This document shows positions 17,677-26,218 of a stretch of 64,000 nt of DNA, piece by piece (positions within the stretch are counted from its first letter, which is position 1; each line of letters opens with the position of its first letter). The notes beneath the pieces were generated by a model. It had not been told where the DNA came from. It saw only the letters and a list, made by a program, of their open reading frames with translations, and did no database searches. Both the position numbers and the translations under genes were made by a program. Source of the stretch: Leifsonia sp. 1010 (GTDB lineage Bacteria; Actinomycetota; Actinomycetes; Actinomycetales; Microbacteriaceae); the NCBI RefSeq assembly GCF_031455295.1, contig NZ_JAVDSL010000001.1, positions 186,001-250,000 of the forward strand. The letters run 5' to 3'.

Positions 17677-18521
17677 AGCGCACGACCCGCAACTCGATCC
17701 TCATCCACCTGGCCGCGCTGGTCGTCGCCGTCGTCATCCTGCTGCCCTTCGGGTGGATGGTGATCGCCAGCGTCACGCCGCAGCGCATCCTCATCTCCAC
17801 TCCGCTGCAGTGGATCCCGGACACGCTCGACTGGAGCCGGTACGAGCTGATCTTCCGCGGCGGCGCCGAGAGCGTCGGCGCGACCTTCCGCGCGGCGCTG
17901 GCGAACACGACGATCGTCGCTGTCGGCACGGTCGCCGTCTCGATGATCGTCGGGATCCTGGGCGCGTACGCGTTCGCCCGGCTGCGGTTCCGCTTCCGGC
18001 AGGCGGTGCTCATCCTCTTCCTGGCGACGTACATGCTGCCGCAGATCGCCCTGCTGATCCCGCTGTACCTCATCCTCAACTCGCTCGGGCTGCTGGACTC
18101 GGTGATCGGGCTGATCATCGTGGACTGCTCGCTGGTGGTGCCGTTCGTGCTCTGGATCCTCAGCAACTACTTCCTGACCATTCCGGAAGAGCTGGAGGAG
18201 GCGGCGCGCATCGACGGCGCCTCCCGGTTGGGCGCCCTGTTCCGCGTGGTGCTTCCGGCCGCCCGGCCGGGCATCTTCGCCGCCATCATGTTCGCGTTCC
18301 TGCTGGCCTGGGACGAGTTCATGTACGCGCTGATCTTCACCTCGTCGAACGCGGCGAAGACCCTGCCGGTGGCCATCAGCGAGTTCGCCGGCCGCTACAC
18401 GACCGACTTCGGGCTGGTGGCGGCGGGCGGCATCCTCGCGGCCCTGCCGCCCATCGTCGTCGCCCTGATCTTCCAGCGGTACGTCGTCAGCGGTATGGCC
18501 GCCGGCGCCGTCAAGGGCTGA
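17673..18521 (+). CDS. Sugar ABC transporter permease (MalG/UgpE-like)
   Basis: A 282-residue, six-helix permease starting at GTG 17673 in a GTGA overlap. The EAA motif reads LEEAARIDGASRLGALFRVV, and the C-terminus (LIFQRYVVSGMAAGAVKG) is the classic MalG-type ending. It forms the heterodimer with the preceding permease. Sixty-six bases with a tandem decamer separate it from the SIS gene. Confidence 0.93.
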   Translation: MKRTTRNSILIHLAALVVAVVILLPFGWMVIASVTPQRILISTPLQWIPDTLDWSRYELIFRGGAESVGATFRAALANTTIVAVGTVAVSMIVGILGAYAFARLRFRFRQAVLILFLATYMLPQIALLIPLYLILNSLGLLDSVIGLIIVDCSLVVPFVLWILSNYFLTIPEELEEAARIDGASRLGALFRVVLPAARPGIFAAIMFAFLLAWDEFMYALIFTSSNAAKTLPVAISEFAGRYTTDFGLVAAGGILAALPPIVVALIFQRYVVSGMAAGAVKG

Positions 18522-18540
18522 GCCGCCTTCCCGCCAACGA

Positions 18541-18570
18541 CCTCCGACCACCTCCGACCACCTCCGACCA
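18541..18570 (+). repeat. Three perfect tandem copies of CCTCCGACCA
   Basis: The decamer is repeated head to tail three times with no change, then partly again (ccgac). The array ends 17 bases before the SIS start codon, within the short gap of an otherwise tightly packed operon. Copy number could vary by slippage. Confidence 0.9.
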
Positions 18571-18587
18571 CCGACAGAAGGACTTCC

Positions 18588-19619
18588 ATGGAACCCACCG
18601 CTTCGTTCGTCGATGCCATGCGCGCTCAGCCCGAGAACCTCGCCCGAGCGCGAGAGACCGTGCTCCGCGACCTCGCGAGCGCAGCACTCCCCCGATGGGA
18701 GGCGGGCGACAGCGTCGCCGTCGTCGCCATGGGCGCGTCGCTCAACTCGTCGCACGCGCTCGTCGCCGCCCTCGCGGCCGCCGGGTATCCCGCATCGGGT
18801 GTCGTCGCCTCCGACGTCGCCGACGGGCTCGCCGTGGTGCGCGCCGACCACAACATCGTCGTCTCCGAGTCGGGCCGCAGCCCCGAGCCCCTGGCGGCGG
18901 CGCGGAAGCTCGCCGCCGGGACGCGGATCGGCATCAGCAACTTCCCCGACCAGCCGATCAAGGACGACGTGGATGCGGTGCTCGGCCTGGGCGGGTTCCC
19001 CGACTCGCCGGTCTACACCAGCGGCTTCACGGCGACCCTGCTGGCGTACGCCCTGCTGCTCGACCACGTCGGGGTGCGCGCGGGCGCGGCGGAGGCGGAA
19101 CGCATCCCGGGCCGGGTGGCCGACGTGCTGCGCGACTACGCCGAAGCGGCCGAGACGGTCGGGCGCGTGCTCGCCGGGGCGAAGACCATCGACGTCGTGG
19201 GGCGCGGTGCGTCTCTGACGGCCGCCGCCGAGCTGTCGCTGATGATCCGGGAGGGGCTCCGCACGCCGAGCGCCGCCTTCGAGACGTTCCAGTACCTGCA
19301 CGGTCCGATGGAGGTGCTGTCGGATGACGACGCCCTCGTGATCTTCGGCGACGGTCGCGAGCTGAGCATCCCGTCGTCGATTCTCGATGCGGGGGTGCCC
19401 GTCGTGCTCGTGACGGCGGCAGACCCCGCGTCGATCCCGGCCGCCGGGCACGCGAACCTCACCGTGGTGCCGCTGCCCGCGGGACTCGGGGTGTTCGAGC
19501 GCGCGATCGTCGAGACGGTGATCGCTCAGCTGGCGATCGCCGCCGCGATCGAGCACAAGCCGTACCCGCTGGAGGACTTCCTGTACCACCAGGACGACAC
19601 CAAGCTGCCGGTGCGCTGA
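18588..19619 (+). CDS. Double-SIS sugar-phosphate isomerase/deaminase-like protein
   Basis: A 343-residue protein with two SIS domains (about 35-165 and 190-320), like the isomerase half of GlmS and the AgaS/NagB-II enzymes. Visible blocks are VVAMGASLNSSHALVAALAA, VVSESGRSPEP and ETFQYLHGPMEVLS. No glutaminase domain is present, so it does not make amino sugars from glutamine. With the kinase and ABC transporter it most likely deaminates or isomerises the phosphorylated amino sugar. The ATG has AGAAGGA upstream. Confidence 0.85.
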   Translation: MEPTASFVDAMRAQPENLARARETVLRDLASAALPRWEAGDSVAVVAMGASLNSSHALVAALAAAGYPASGVVASDVADGLAVVRADHNIVVSESGRSPEPLAAARKLAAGTRIGISNFPDQPIKDDVDAVLGLGGFPDSPVYTSGFTATLLAYALLLDHVGVRAGAAEAERIPGRVADVLRDYAEAAETVGRVLAGAKTIDVVGRGASLTAAAELSLMIREGLRTPSAAFETFQYLHGPMEVLSDDDALVIFGDGRELSIPSSILDAGVPVVLVTAADPASIPAAGHANLTVVPLPAGLGVFERAIVETVIAQLAIAAAIEHKPYPLEDFLYHQDDTKLPVR

Positions 19620-19715
19620 GGGGCGCACGTCGCCCGTCCTGCCACGAACCGCCCCGCGCCGCAAGGCCCGCCCCCCGATGTTGACGAGAAGCGCGGACCG
19701 GAGTCAGATGAAGGC

Positions 19716-19874
19716 ATGATAGCTCTCATCATTATCCTGCTGGTGATCTGGGCGGTGCTCGCCATTCTCGGGTTCGCCATCAAGGGCCTGCTGTGGCTGG
19801 CGATCCTCGGACTGGTGTTCTTCGTGATCACCGCGATCGTCGGATGGCTCAGACGAGGTGCGAGCCGGACCTGA
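19716..19874 (+). CDS. Small hydrophobic membrane protein (52 aa)
   Basis: ATG 19716 opens MIALIIILLVIWAVLAILGF and continues to 52 residues. It has two closely spaced hydrophobic stretches and a basic C-terminus (WLRRGASRT), so probably one long or two short helices with the tail inside. Similar small proteins are common in Microbacteriaceae, without known function. The high hydrophobicity and clean ending support a real gene. Confidence 0.7.
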   Translation: MIALIIILLVIWAVLAILGFAIKGLLWLAILGLVFFVITAIVGWLRRGASRT

Positions 19875-19954
19875 CCCCGTTCCCCGACCGCGAAGCGGCG
19901 GCCGTGCCCTGTGGCGCGGCCGCCGCTTCCGTTTGTGCGGGGTGCTTGCGTAGG

Positions 19955-19969
19955 TGGAAAGCGCTCTCA
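19955..19969. promoter_or_regulatory. LacI-type operator look-alike
   Basis: TGGAAAGCGCTCTCA matches the half-symmetry of LacI/GalR operators (TGGAAAGCGCTTTCCA) at most positions. No gene starts directly after it; the nearest plus-strand start is 20426. It may be chance, as it lies in a repeat-rich gap that also holds inverted ATCTCC/GGAGAT. Confidence 0.3.
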
Positions 19970-20078
19970 TCTCCGACGTTCCGCGGTGGGGATGGAGATT
20001 GGGGGCGTCCGGGCCCGGATCTCCGACGGTAGCCGGCCGGGCCGGGCCGGGCGCAGGCGGGGTGAGGGCCGGAGCCGG

Positions 20079-20294
20079 TCAGGGCTGTTCTTCGTCGAGG
20101 AGGGCGTCGTTCTGCAGGGTGTCGGCGGTCTCGTCGTCGGCGGGGAGGTCGTTCTCTCCGTCCAGCGCGCCGCCCGCCGGTGCCTGGCCCGCCGCCGTGG
20201 GCTGGTCGTGCACCGGGGTGTCGGTGGGCGCCGGGGCGCCCTGCGGCTGGCCGGGGGCGGTCGTGTCGTCGCTGGGGGTCAGTTCGTCGGTCAT
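20079..20294 (-). CDS. Small acidic, disordered hypothetical protein
   Basis: From ATG 20294, 71 residues rich in Asp, Pro, Thr, Gln and Ala (MTDELTPSDDTTAPGQPQGA..LLDEEQP), with no hydrophobic core, helices or cysteines. It is probably intrinsically unstructured and cytosolic. Codon use fits the region. It is divergent from the aldo/keto reductase. I do not recognise a family. Confidence 0.5.
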   Translation of the reverse strand: MTDELTPSDDTTAPGQPQGAPAPTDTPVHDQPTAAGQAPAGGALDGENDLPADDETADTLQNDALLDEEQP

Positions 20295-20425
20295 GCCACC
20301 AGCCAGCGCCCCCGCCCACCGCAGCGGCAAGGGGTTGACACCCTCCCGATCGAGCAGCGCGGCCGATGGATCCGATCTGCACGGGATGTTGGACAGCGAT
20401 GGTCCGCGTCCGCGAATCTGGATGC

Positions 20426-21463
20426 ATGGCCTACGTTGCGAACCCCTCCCGCTATGACGACATGATCTACCGCCGCACCGGACGCAGCGGACTCGACCTG
20501 CCCGCCCTGTCGCTCGGTCTCTGGCACAACTTCGGCGACGACCGCCCCTTCGAGACCCAGCGCGCCATCGTCCGCCGCGCCTTCGACCTCGGCATCACCC
20601 ACTTCGACCTGGCCAACAACTACGGGCCGCCCTACGGCGCGGCGGAGATCAACTTCGGCCGCATCCTCTCGGAGGACCTCCGGCCGTACCGCGACGAGAT
20701 CGTGGTGTCGAGCAAGGCCGGCTGGGACATGTGGCCCGGCCCCTACGGTCAGGGCGGCGGCAGTCGCAAGTACATGCTGGCGAGTCTCGACCAGTCGCTG
20801 CAGCGCCTCGGCCTCGACTACGTCGACATCTTCTACTCGCACCGGCCCGACCCGTCCACGCCGCTGGAGGAGACGATGCAGGCGCTGGACACGGCCGTCC
20901 GGTCGGGCAGGGCCCTCTACGTCGGCATCTCGTCGTACGGACCGGAGGAGACCCGCCGGGCCGCCGAGATCCTGCGCGACCTCGGCACCCCCCTGCTCAT
21001 CCACCAGCCGTCGTACTCCATGCTCAACCGCTGGATCGAGACCGAGGGTCTGCTCGACACCGTCGGCGAGCTGGGCGTCGGCGTCATCGGCTTCACCGCC
21101 CTGGCGCAGGGCATGCTGACGGGCAAGTATCTGAACGGCATCCCGGAGGGTTCGCGGGCGAGCGCCGGCACCTCCTTCGACTCCGACTGGCTCACCGACG
21201 ATGCCATCGCTCGCCTGCGTGCGCTCAACGAGATCGCGGAGCGGCGGGGACAGACCCTGGCGCAGCTGGCGCTCGCGTGGGCTCTGCGCGACGACCGCGT
21301 GACCTCGCTGGTGATCGGCGCCAGCAGCGTCGACCAGCTGGAGCAGAACGTCGCGGCCCTGGGCAACCTGGAGTTCTCGCCGGAGGAGCTCGCGGAGATC
21401 GACGAGCACGCCACCGACGCGGGCGTCGACCTGTGGGCGGGGGCGCGGCGCGGGGAGGTGTGA
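20426..21463 (+). CDS. Aldo/keto reductase, YghZ/Gpr-like (AKR14)
   Basis: A 345-residue NADPH-dependent reductase of the YghZ (L-glyceraldehyde-3-phosphate reductase) type. The barrel motifs are visible: FDLANNYGPPYGAAE with the catalytic Asp and Tyr, VVSSKAGWDMWPGPYGQGG with the Lys, and FYSHRPDPSTPLEETM with the His. The long insert after the Lys and the C-terminal cofactor loop (VIGASSVDQLEQNV) fit this subfamily. ATG 20426 gives the start MAYVANPSRYDDMIYRR typical of the family. It is a single gene with a hairpin about 140 bases downstream. Confidence 0.9.
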   Translation: MAYVANPSRYDDMIYRRTGRSGLDLPALSLGLWHNFGDDRPFETQRAIVRRAFDLGITHFDLANNYGPPYGAAEINFGRILSEDLRPYRDEIVVSSKAGWDMWPGPYGQGGGSRKYMLASLDQSLQRLGLDYVDIFYSHRPDPSTPLEETMQALDTAVRSGRALYVGISSYGPEETRRAAEILRDLGTPLLIHQPSYSMLNRWIETEGLLDTVGELGVGVIGFTALAQGMLTGKYLNGIPEGSRASAGTSFDSDWLTDDAIARLRALNEIAERRGQTLAQLALAWALRDDRVTSLVIGASSVDQLEQNVAALGNLEFSPEELAEIDEHATDAGVDLWAGARRGEV

Positions 21464-21605
21464 CGTCGAGGGAGCGATTACCACCGCATCCCATCCCCGT
21501 CATCCCCTGCCCGCCCGCGCCCGCTCGGCCTAGCGTCGGCAGCGAGCACGCTGGATGTGCTGGCGGCGCCCCCGAGGCGTCCGACGTTTCCCGGCGTGTG
21601 TGGGG

Positions 21606-21651
21606 CGGACCCCGGGCGCCCGGCGTGAGCTGCTGGAACGCCCGGGGTCCG
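21606..21651 (+). terminator. Strong GC hairpin downstream of the aldo/keto reductase
   Basis: CGGACCCCGGGCG (21606-21618) and CGCCCGGGGTCCG (21639-21651) are perfect 13-bp inverted arms around a 20-nt loop. There is no U tract, as is usual for high-GC actinobacterial terminators. It lies in a 297-base gap that otherwise shows no gene; the next gene starts at 21761. Confidence 0.6.
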
Positions 21652-21760
21652 GTAACACCAGCGTCCCGGCTATGAGTTTGCGAAGTGCTCGCCCGGGGTT
21701 CGCCCAGCGTTGTCTGCTTATCTGGGCGGGGTACTCGTCCGGCGATTAGAAGCTGTAGAT

Positions 21761-23332
21761 ATGACCGTCCTCGTCGAACCGGATCTCCGCGCCGGCCAGC
21801 CGCTGCGCGCGGTCCGGCCGTGGACGATCGCGGTCGCCGCAGGGCTCGTCGCGACCCTCCTCTGCGCCGCGTTCAGCTGGGTGCCGTCGCTGTGGGGCGA
21901 CGAGGCGGCGACCCTGCTCTCGGCCAAGCGACCGCTCGGGAGCCTGTTCGGGATGCTGCTCCACGTGGATGCGGTGCACGGCGTCTACTACCTCTTCATG
22001 CACGGGTGGATCCGGCTGGCCGGCGAGAGCGCGTTCGCCCTGCGGTTGCCGAGCGCGCTCGCGGTCGGCGCCGCGGCCGCGGCGGTGACGCTGCTCGCCG
22101 GTCGCCGTGGCGGAGCACGGGCCGCGGTGGTCGCCGGGGTCGTCGCCACCGTCCTCCCCCGGCTCACCTATGCCGGCGAGGAGGCGCGCTCGTACGCGTT
22201 CACGGCAGCGGCGGCCGCCTGGCTCACCCTCCTCCTGGTGTGGCTGGTCGACGGCGGCGGCCGACGGCTCGCACCCGGCGCTCGACGGCTCGCGTGGCTG
22301 CTCTACGCGGTCGGGACGGCGGTAGCGGCATACCTCTTCCTCTACTCCGTGACGCTCCTCGTCGCGCACGCCGCCATCCTGCTGTTCGCCCGCGCGTCGC
22401 GGGACGCCCTGCGGAGGTGGGCCGTCGCGGCCGGCGCCGCACTGCTCTCCGTCATACCGCTGGCGGTCGTCGCCTACCTCGAGCGCGGCCAGATCGCCTA
22501 CCTCAGCGGCGCGCCGGAAGAGGCGTCCACCTGGTACTTCTTCCTCTGGTTCGGGATGCCGTGGGTCGCGGTGGCCGCGTGGCCGCTCATCGGGCTCGCC
22601 CTGTGGCCCGCCTGGCGAGCGTGGCGGCTGCGCACCTCCGGCGCTGCGCTTCCCCTGCCCGCCGGGCCCCGCACTGTCTCGACCCGGCTGGTCGGCGCCG
22701 CCTGGCTCTTCCTGCCGACGGGGGCGATGCTGCTCGTGAACCTGGCGTTCCCGATGTACACCGGGCGCTACTCCACCTTCGCCGCGCCCGCGGCGGCGCT
22801 CCTGGTGGCGGAGGGGATCCTGGTGCTCGGCCGCATGCTCGGGCGGGATGCGCGGCGGACGGTCGCGATCACCGCGGCCGCCACGATCGCCTTCGCTGCG
22901 CTGTGCGCGCCGGTCTATGCCCTCCAGCGTGGGCCGTACGCCAAGAACGACAGCGACTGGGCGGAGGTCAGCGCCGCGATGGCCGCGAACGCCGGTCCCG
23001 GCGACGCCGTGGTGTTCGACGAGTCGGCCAAGCCGTCGCAGCGCCCCCGCCTGGCGATGCGCACGTACCCGGACGGATTCCGCGGCCTCCAGGATGTGAC
23101 GCTCCATGTGCCGTACGCGAGGAACACCTGGTGGGCGGATCGCGCCTACTCGGTCGACCAGGCGGCGAAGCGCGGCCGGTTCGACGGCGTCGAGCGGGTG
23201 TGGCTGATCGAGGTGGATGTGGAAGGCGTCGAAGACACCTGGGGGCTGGGCGAGCTGGAGTCGCTCGGCTTCGCGGAGACCGGGCGCCGGATCGAGACGC
23301 ATCGGAGCGCCATCATCGAGCTGACGCGGTAG
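21761..23332 (+). CDS. GT39/ArnT-like membrane glycosyltransferase
   Basis: A 523-residue protein with about ten helices and a short C-terminal extracellular domain. The region after helix 1 (WVPSLWGDEAATLLSAKRP) carries the paired acidic residues (DE) in the first loop that define GT-C enzymes using polyprenyl-phosphate sugars. An ArnT-like GEEARSYAF element follows. It probably transfers a sugar from a lipid carrier on the outer face of the membrane; the acceptor is unknown. It lies 1.3 kb before the polysaccharide locus and may contribute to it. The ribosome site is weak. Confidence 0.75.
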   Translation: MTVLVEPDLRAGQPLRAVRPWTIAVAAGLVATLLCAAFSWVPSLWGDEAATLLSAKRPLGSLFGMLLHVDAVHGVYYLFMHGWIRLAGESAFALRLPSALAVGAAAAAVTLLAGRRGGARAAVVAGVVATVLPRLTYAGEEARSYAFTAAAAAWLTLLLVWLVDGGGRRLAPGARRLAWLLYAVGTAVAAYLFLYSVTLLVAHAAILLFARASRDALRRWAVAAGAALLSVIPLAVVAYLERGQIAYLSGAPEEASTWYFFLWFGMPWVAVAAWPLIGLALWPAWRAWRLRTSGAALPLPAGPRTVSTRLVGAAWLFLPTGAMLLVNLAFPMYTGRYSTFAAPAAALLVAEGILVLGRMLGRDARRTVAITAAATIAFAALCAPVYALQRGPYAKNDSDWAEVSAAMAANAGPGDAVVFDESAKPSQRPRLAMRTYPDGFRGLQDVTLHVPYARNTWWADRAYSVDQAAKRGRFDGVERVWLIEVDVEGVEDTWGLGELESLGFAETGRRIETHRSAIIELTR

Positions 23333-23364
23333 CTCCCTCCCCTCACCACGGGCGCGTTTCCGTA

Positions 23365-23459
23365 GGAGAATCGGTTGCAAATCTCCGACCGACCGCGGCC
23401 CGGATGGAGTCTCGGCGCGGATGCGGCCGATTCTCCGACCGAAGGCAGCAGATCACCGA
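23365..23459. repeat. Inverted GGAGAATCGG with repeated TCTCCGACCGA
   Basis: GGAGAATCGG (23365-23374) and CCGATTCTCC (23427-23436) are inverted. TCTCCGACCGA occurs twice (23383, 23432), with a variant CACCGACCGA after 23453. The element sits between two convergent genes (ends 23332 and 23517). A bidirectional terminator or a member of the same intergenic repeat family that shows ATCTCCGAC at about 19969 and 20020 are both possible. Confidence 0.55.
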
Positions 23460-23516
23460 CCGACGGTGGTCGGCACGGCCGAGGGCGGTTCGAGCAGGGA
23501 CGACGGTCGCGCCAGG

Positions 23517-24236
23517 TCAGGCCGCGTCGACCGGCTGGATGAGCTGCGGCCCGTCGTCGGACGTCTTGAACGGCGCCACCTGGTCGAAGCGCAGGGTCTC
23601 CGCCTCGGCGACGCCCGCGCGGACGGCCTCGTCGACGAGCGCCTGGTCGCCGACGATCGACGGGTCGATCCAGTGCTGCCACATCTCTTCGGGGAGGATG
23701 ACGGGGTTGCGGTCGTGGATGTCGGCGAGCGTCTGGACGGCGTCAGAGGTGAGGATCGTGGCCGTCAGCACCCAGCGGTCGGGGTCGTCGTCGGCCTTGC
23801 TGTGGTCGCGCCACCACGAGTACAACCCCGCGAAGCCCATCAGGCGGCCTTCCGGGTAGCGGATGAAGAACGGTGTCTTGCTGCCCTTTGGCCCCTGCCA
23901 CTCGTAGTAGCCGCGCGCCAAGACGATCGCGCGGTGCGACTGCACCGGCTTCTTCCACGTCGACTTCTCGGCGATCTCCTCCGCCCGGGCGTTGAAGGTC
24001 GGGAACTTGAGCTTCAGCGTGTCGGACCAGGAGGGCACGAGCGACCAGTGCGCGCGCTCGAACCGCAGCTCCCGGGTCTTCGGGGAGTCGATGAGCACCG
24101 GGATGTCGTCGGTCGGCGCGATGTTGTAGTCGGCCTCCCAGTTCGCCGTCCACTCCTCGGGCCGGCGACCGGTCGCCTCCACGAATTCCGTGATCTCGGC
24201 GTTGACCTTGTCGTCCATCGCGAACCTGCCGCACAT
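23517..24236 (-). CDS. SOS-response-associated peptidase, YedK/HMCES family
   Basis: A 239-residue SRAP-domain protein that covalently shields abasic sites in single-stranded DNA through its N-terminal cysteine. The protein starts MCGRFAM, so Cys2 is present and exposed after Met removal. The Asn in YNIAPTDDIPV, the Glu in ARGYYEWQ and the conserved His in IHDRNPVIL are all visible. Length and motifs are complete, so it should be active. It is divergent from the polysaccharide locus; no LexA box was evident upstream. Confidence 0.93.
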   Translation of the reverse strand: MCGRFAMDDKVNAEITEFVEATGRRPEEWTANWEADYNIAPTDDIPVLIDSPKTRELRFERAHWSLVPSWSDTLKLKFPTFNARAEEIAEKSTWKKPVQSHRAIVLARGYYEWQGPKGSKTPFFIRYPEGRLMGFAGLYSWWRDHSKADDDPDRWVLTATILTSDAVQTLADIHDRNPVILPEEMWQHWIDPSIVGDQALVDEAVRAGVAEAETLRFDQVAPFKTSDDGPQLIQPVDAA

Positions 24237-24641
24237 GCCGCCAGCTTAGGCGCGACGGCCGACATGTGCCCGGAAGGGATGTTCGCGGACCGAAGTTGAG
24301 GAATTTTCACCCCCAAAAGCGGGTGACGCGAAGCTGTGAAAACGATGTATTCTCACTTTTGTGGATAGGTGAGGAACAGTCACTTAACGGTACTGGAACT
24401 CCGATCGTCCACACCACCCGAAGATGCACCAACCCGACCCGCAGGTGACAAACGTGTACCCGAATTCGCCACGCCGAGCGCTACCCGCACTCAACCCCAT
24501 CCGAACGGGGAGCGCTCGGCGCGCGCGATTCCACGACCGTCACCCCCTGAGCGGAGTCGGCGGCGGTGAAGCCGTTCGAGACCACGGTTTCCCCCCAGCC
24601 GCCGTCGGCTCCCCGGTGGGCCGTTCCGTGGAGGCCCTGGC
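24237..24641 (+). promoter_or_regulatory. Leader/promoter region of the exopolysaccharide locus
   Basis: These 405 bases hold no convincing gene. Bases 24295-24385 are AT-rich for this genome and contain inverted TCACCC/GGGTGA (24307-24325) and a TTCTCAC / GTGAGGAA pair. The locus motif GTGAGGAACAGTCAC lies at 24369-24383. The 12-mer ATAGGTGAGGAA (24365-24376) is repeated exactly at 47881-47892, upstream of the cytidylyltransferase. The remainder to 24641 is GC-rich untranslated leader ending in a GGAGG ribosome site. Confidence 0.55.
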
Positions 24642-26159
24642 ATGACTGTCATCCGCCCGCGCCTCCACGCCCCGGTCGCCCCCAGCGCGCTGCGCGGACT
24701 GAGCTCCGAGCGCAACTGGGCCCGTCTCTACCGCTACCGTCTGCTCGCCACCGACACGGCCATCATCCTCGTCGCCACGATCGGTGCGGTCTTCGTGCGC
24801 TTCGGCTTCGACGACGCGGCGGCGCCGACGTCCGTGTTCCACATCGACTACCTCTACCTGTCGCTGATCATCGCCGCGACCTGGCTCTTCACGCTCTCCG
24901 TCTACCACACGCGCGACGCGCGGGTCGTCGGGCTCGGCGTCGCCGAGTACCGCCGCGTCGTCTCCGCGACCGCGACGACCTTCGGCCTGCTGGCCATCCT
25001 CTTCCTGGTCGCCAAGGTCGACATCGCGCGCGGCTACTTCATCGTCGCGCTGCCCGCCGGCCTCGCCGGCGTCCTGTTCTCGCGCTGGCTGTGGCGCCAC
25101 TGGCTCATCCGCCAGCGCATCTTCGACCACTATCTCTCGCGCGCGCTCGTCGTCGGGCGCTTCGACGACGTCGACTACGTCGTCCGCCAGATCCACCAGA
25201 AGTCGGGAGCGGCCTACAACGTCGTGGGTGCCGCTCTCGACACAGGAAAGCGCAAGGGGGCGAAGAAGGATGCCGAGATGCGGCGCCGGATCGCCGGTCC
25301 CGAGCGTGAGGTACCGATCGTCTCCGACCTGTCGGGGGTCGCAGACGCTGCGGCGCGGCTGGGCGCGGACACGGTGATCGTGGCCGGCCGCGCCCTCAGC
25401 AGCGGGGACTTCGTCCGCAAGCTGGCGTGGAAGCTGGAGGGCACGGCGACCGAGCTCGTGCTCGCCTCGCCGCTCACCGATGTCGCGGGTCCGCGCATCC
25501 ACTTCCGTCCCGTCGAGGGCCTCCCCCTCATCCACGTGGAGATCCCGCAGTTCGAGGGCGGCAAGCACGTGCTGAAGCGCGCATTCGACTTCTTCGCCTC
25601 CGGCCTCGCGCTGCTGCTCCTCTCTCCCCTGTTCCTGCTGATCGCCCTGCTGGTGAAGCTCGACGACAACGGCCCCGTCTTCTTCGCGCAGGAGCGGGTC
25701 GGCCGCAACGGCGAGCGCTTCACGATGTACAAGTTCCGCTCCATGGTCATCGACGCGGAGGCGCGCCTCGCCGCCCTGCAGGAGAAGAACGACGGCCAGG
25801 GACTCCTCTTCAAGATGAAGAACGACCCTCGCGTGACGCGCGTCGGCCACTACCTGCGCAAGTTCTCGCTCGACGAGCTGCCGCAGCTGGTCAACGTCTT
25901 CCTCGGCGACATGAGCCTGGTGGGCCCGCGCCCGCCGCTGCCCTCCGAAGTCGAGGGCTACGAGAACCACGTCCACCGCCGCCTCTATATCAAGCCGGGA
26001 CTCACCGGGATGTGGCAGGTGAACGGTCGATCCGATCTCTCCTGGGAGGAGAGCGTCCGCCTGGACCTCTACTACGTGGAGAACTGGTCGCTGACCGGCG
26101 ACCTCGTCATCATGTGGCGCACCGTGAAGGTGCTGACACATCCCGTGGGGGCGTACTGA
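24642..26159 (+). CDS. Polyprenyl-phosphate sugar-1-phosphate transferase (exopolysaccharide initiation)
   Basis: A 505-residue membrane enzyme that starts repeat-unit synthesis by moving a sugar phosphate from a nucleotide sugar to the lipid carrier. It has the full WbaP/CpsE layout: four or five N-terminal helices (about 30-150), a CoA-binding-3-like Rossmann domain (165-285), and the catalytic bacterial sugar transferase domain from KRAFDFFASG (residue 312). The active-site blocks RVGRNGERFTMYKFRSM, RKFSLDELPQL and SLVGPRPPLPSE are intact. GGAGG lies 7 bases before ATG. It is the first gene of the locus and probably sets the first sugar. Confidence 0.94.
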   Translation: MTVIRPRLHAPVAPSALRGLSSERNWARLYRYRLLATDTAIILVATIGAVFVRFGFDDAAAPTSVFHIDYLYLSLIIAATWLFTLSVYHTRDARVVGLGVAEYRRVVSATATTFGLLAILFLVAKVDIARGYFIVALPAGLAGVLFSRWLWRHWLIRQRIFDHYLSRALVVGRFDDVDYVVRQIHQKSGAAYNVVGAALDTGKRKGAKKDAEMRRRIAGPEREVPIVSDLSGVADAAARLGADTVIVAGRALSSGDFVRKLAWKLEGTATELVLASPLTDVAGPRIHFRPVEGLPLIHVEIPQFEGGKHVLKRAFDFFASGLALLLLSPLFLLIALLVKLDDNGPVFFAQERVGRNGERFTMYKFRSMVIDAEARLAALQEKNDGQGLLFKMKNDPRVTRVGHYLRKFSLDELPQLVNVFLGDMSLVGPRPPLPSEVEGYENHVHRRLYIKPGLTGMWQVNGRSDLSWEESVRLDLYYVENWSLTGDLVIMWRTVKVLTHPVGAY

Positions 26160-26218
26160 TGCGCCCCCGCACCCAACCTCCTCGCTCCCTCCCCCGACCG
26201 AAAGACACCGAGGTTGTC

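Noticed and set aside
24424-24645. 73-codon plus-strand frame ending in an ATGA overlap with the sugar transferase start
   Set aside because: The overlap looks like coupling, but the product (many Arg, Pro and His, no fold) resembles random translation of GC-rich leader and no ribosome site precedes it.
26159-26218. Upstream ATG for the giant secreted protein overlapping the previous stop
   Set aside because: It would add 20 Pro/Arg-rich residues ahead of a normal signal peptide, whereas ATG 26219 has its own GAGG site.
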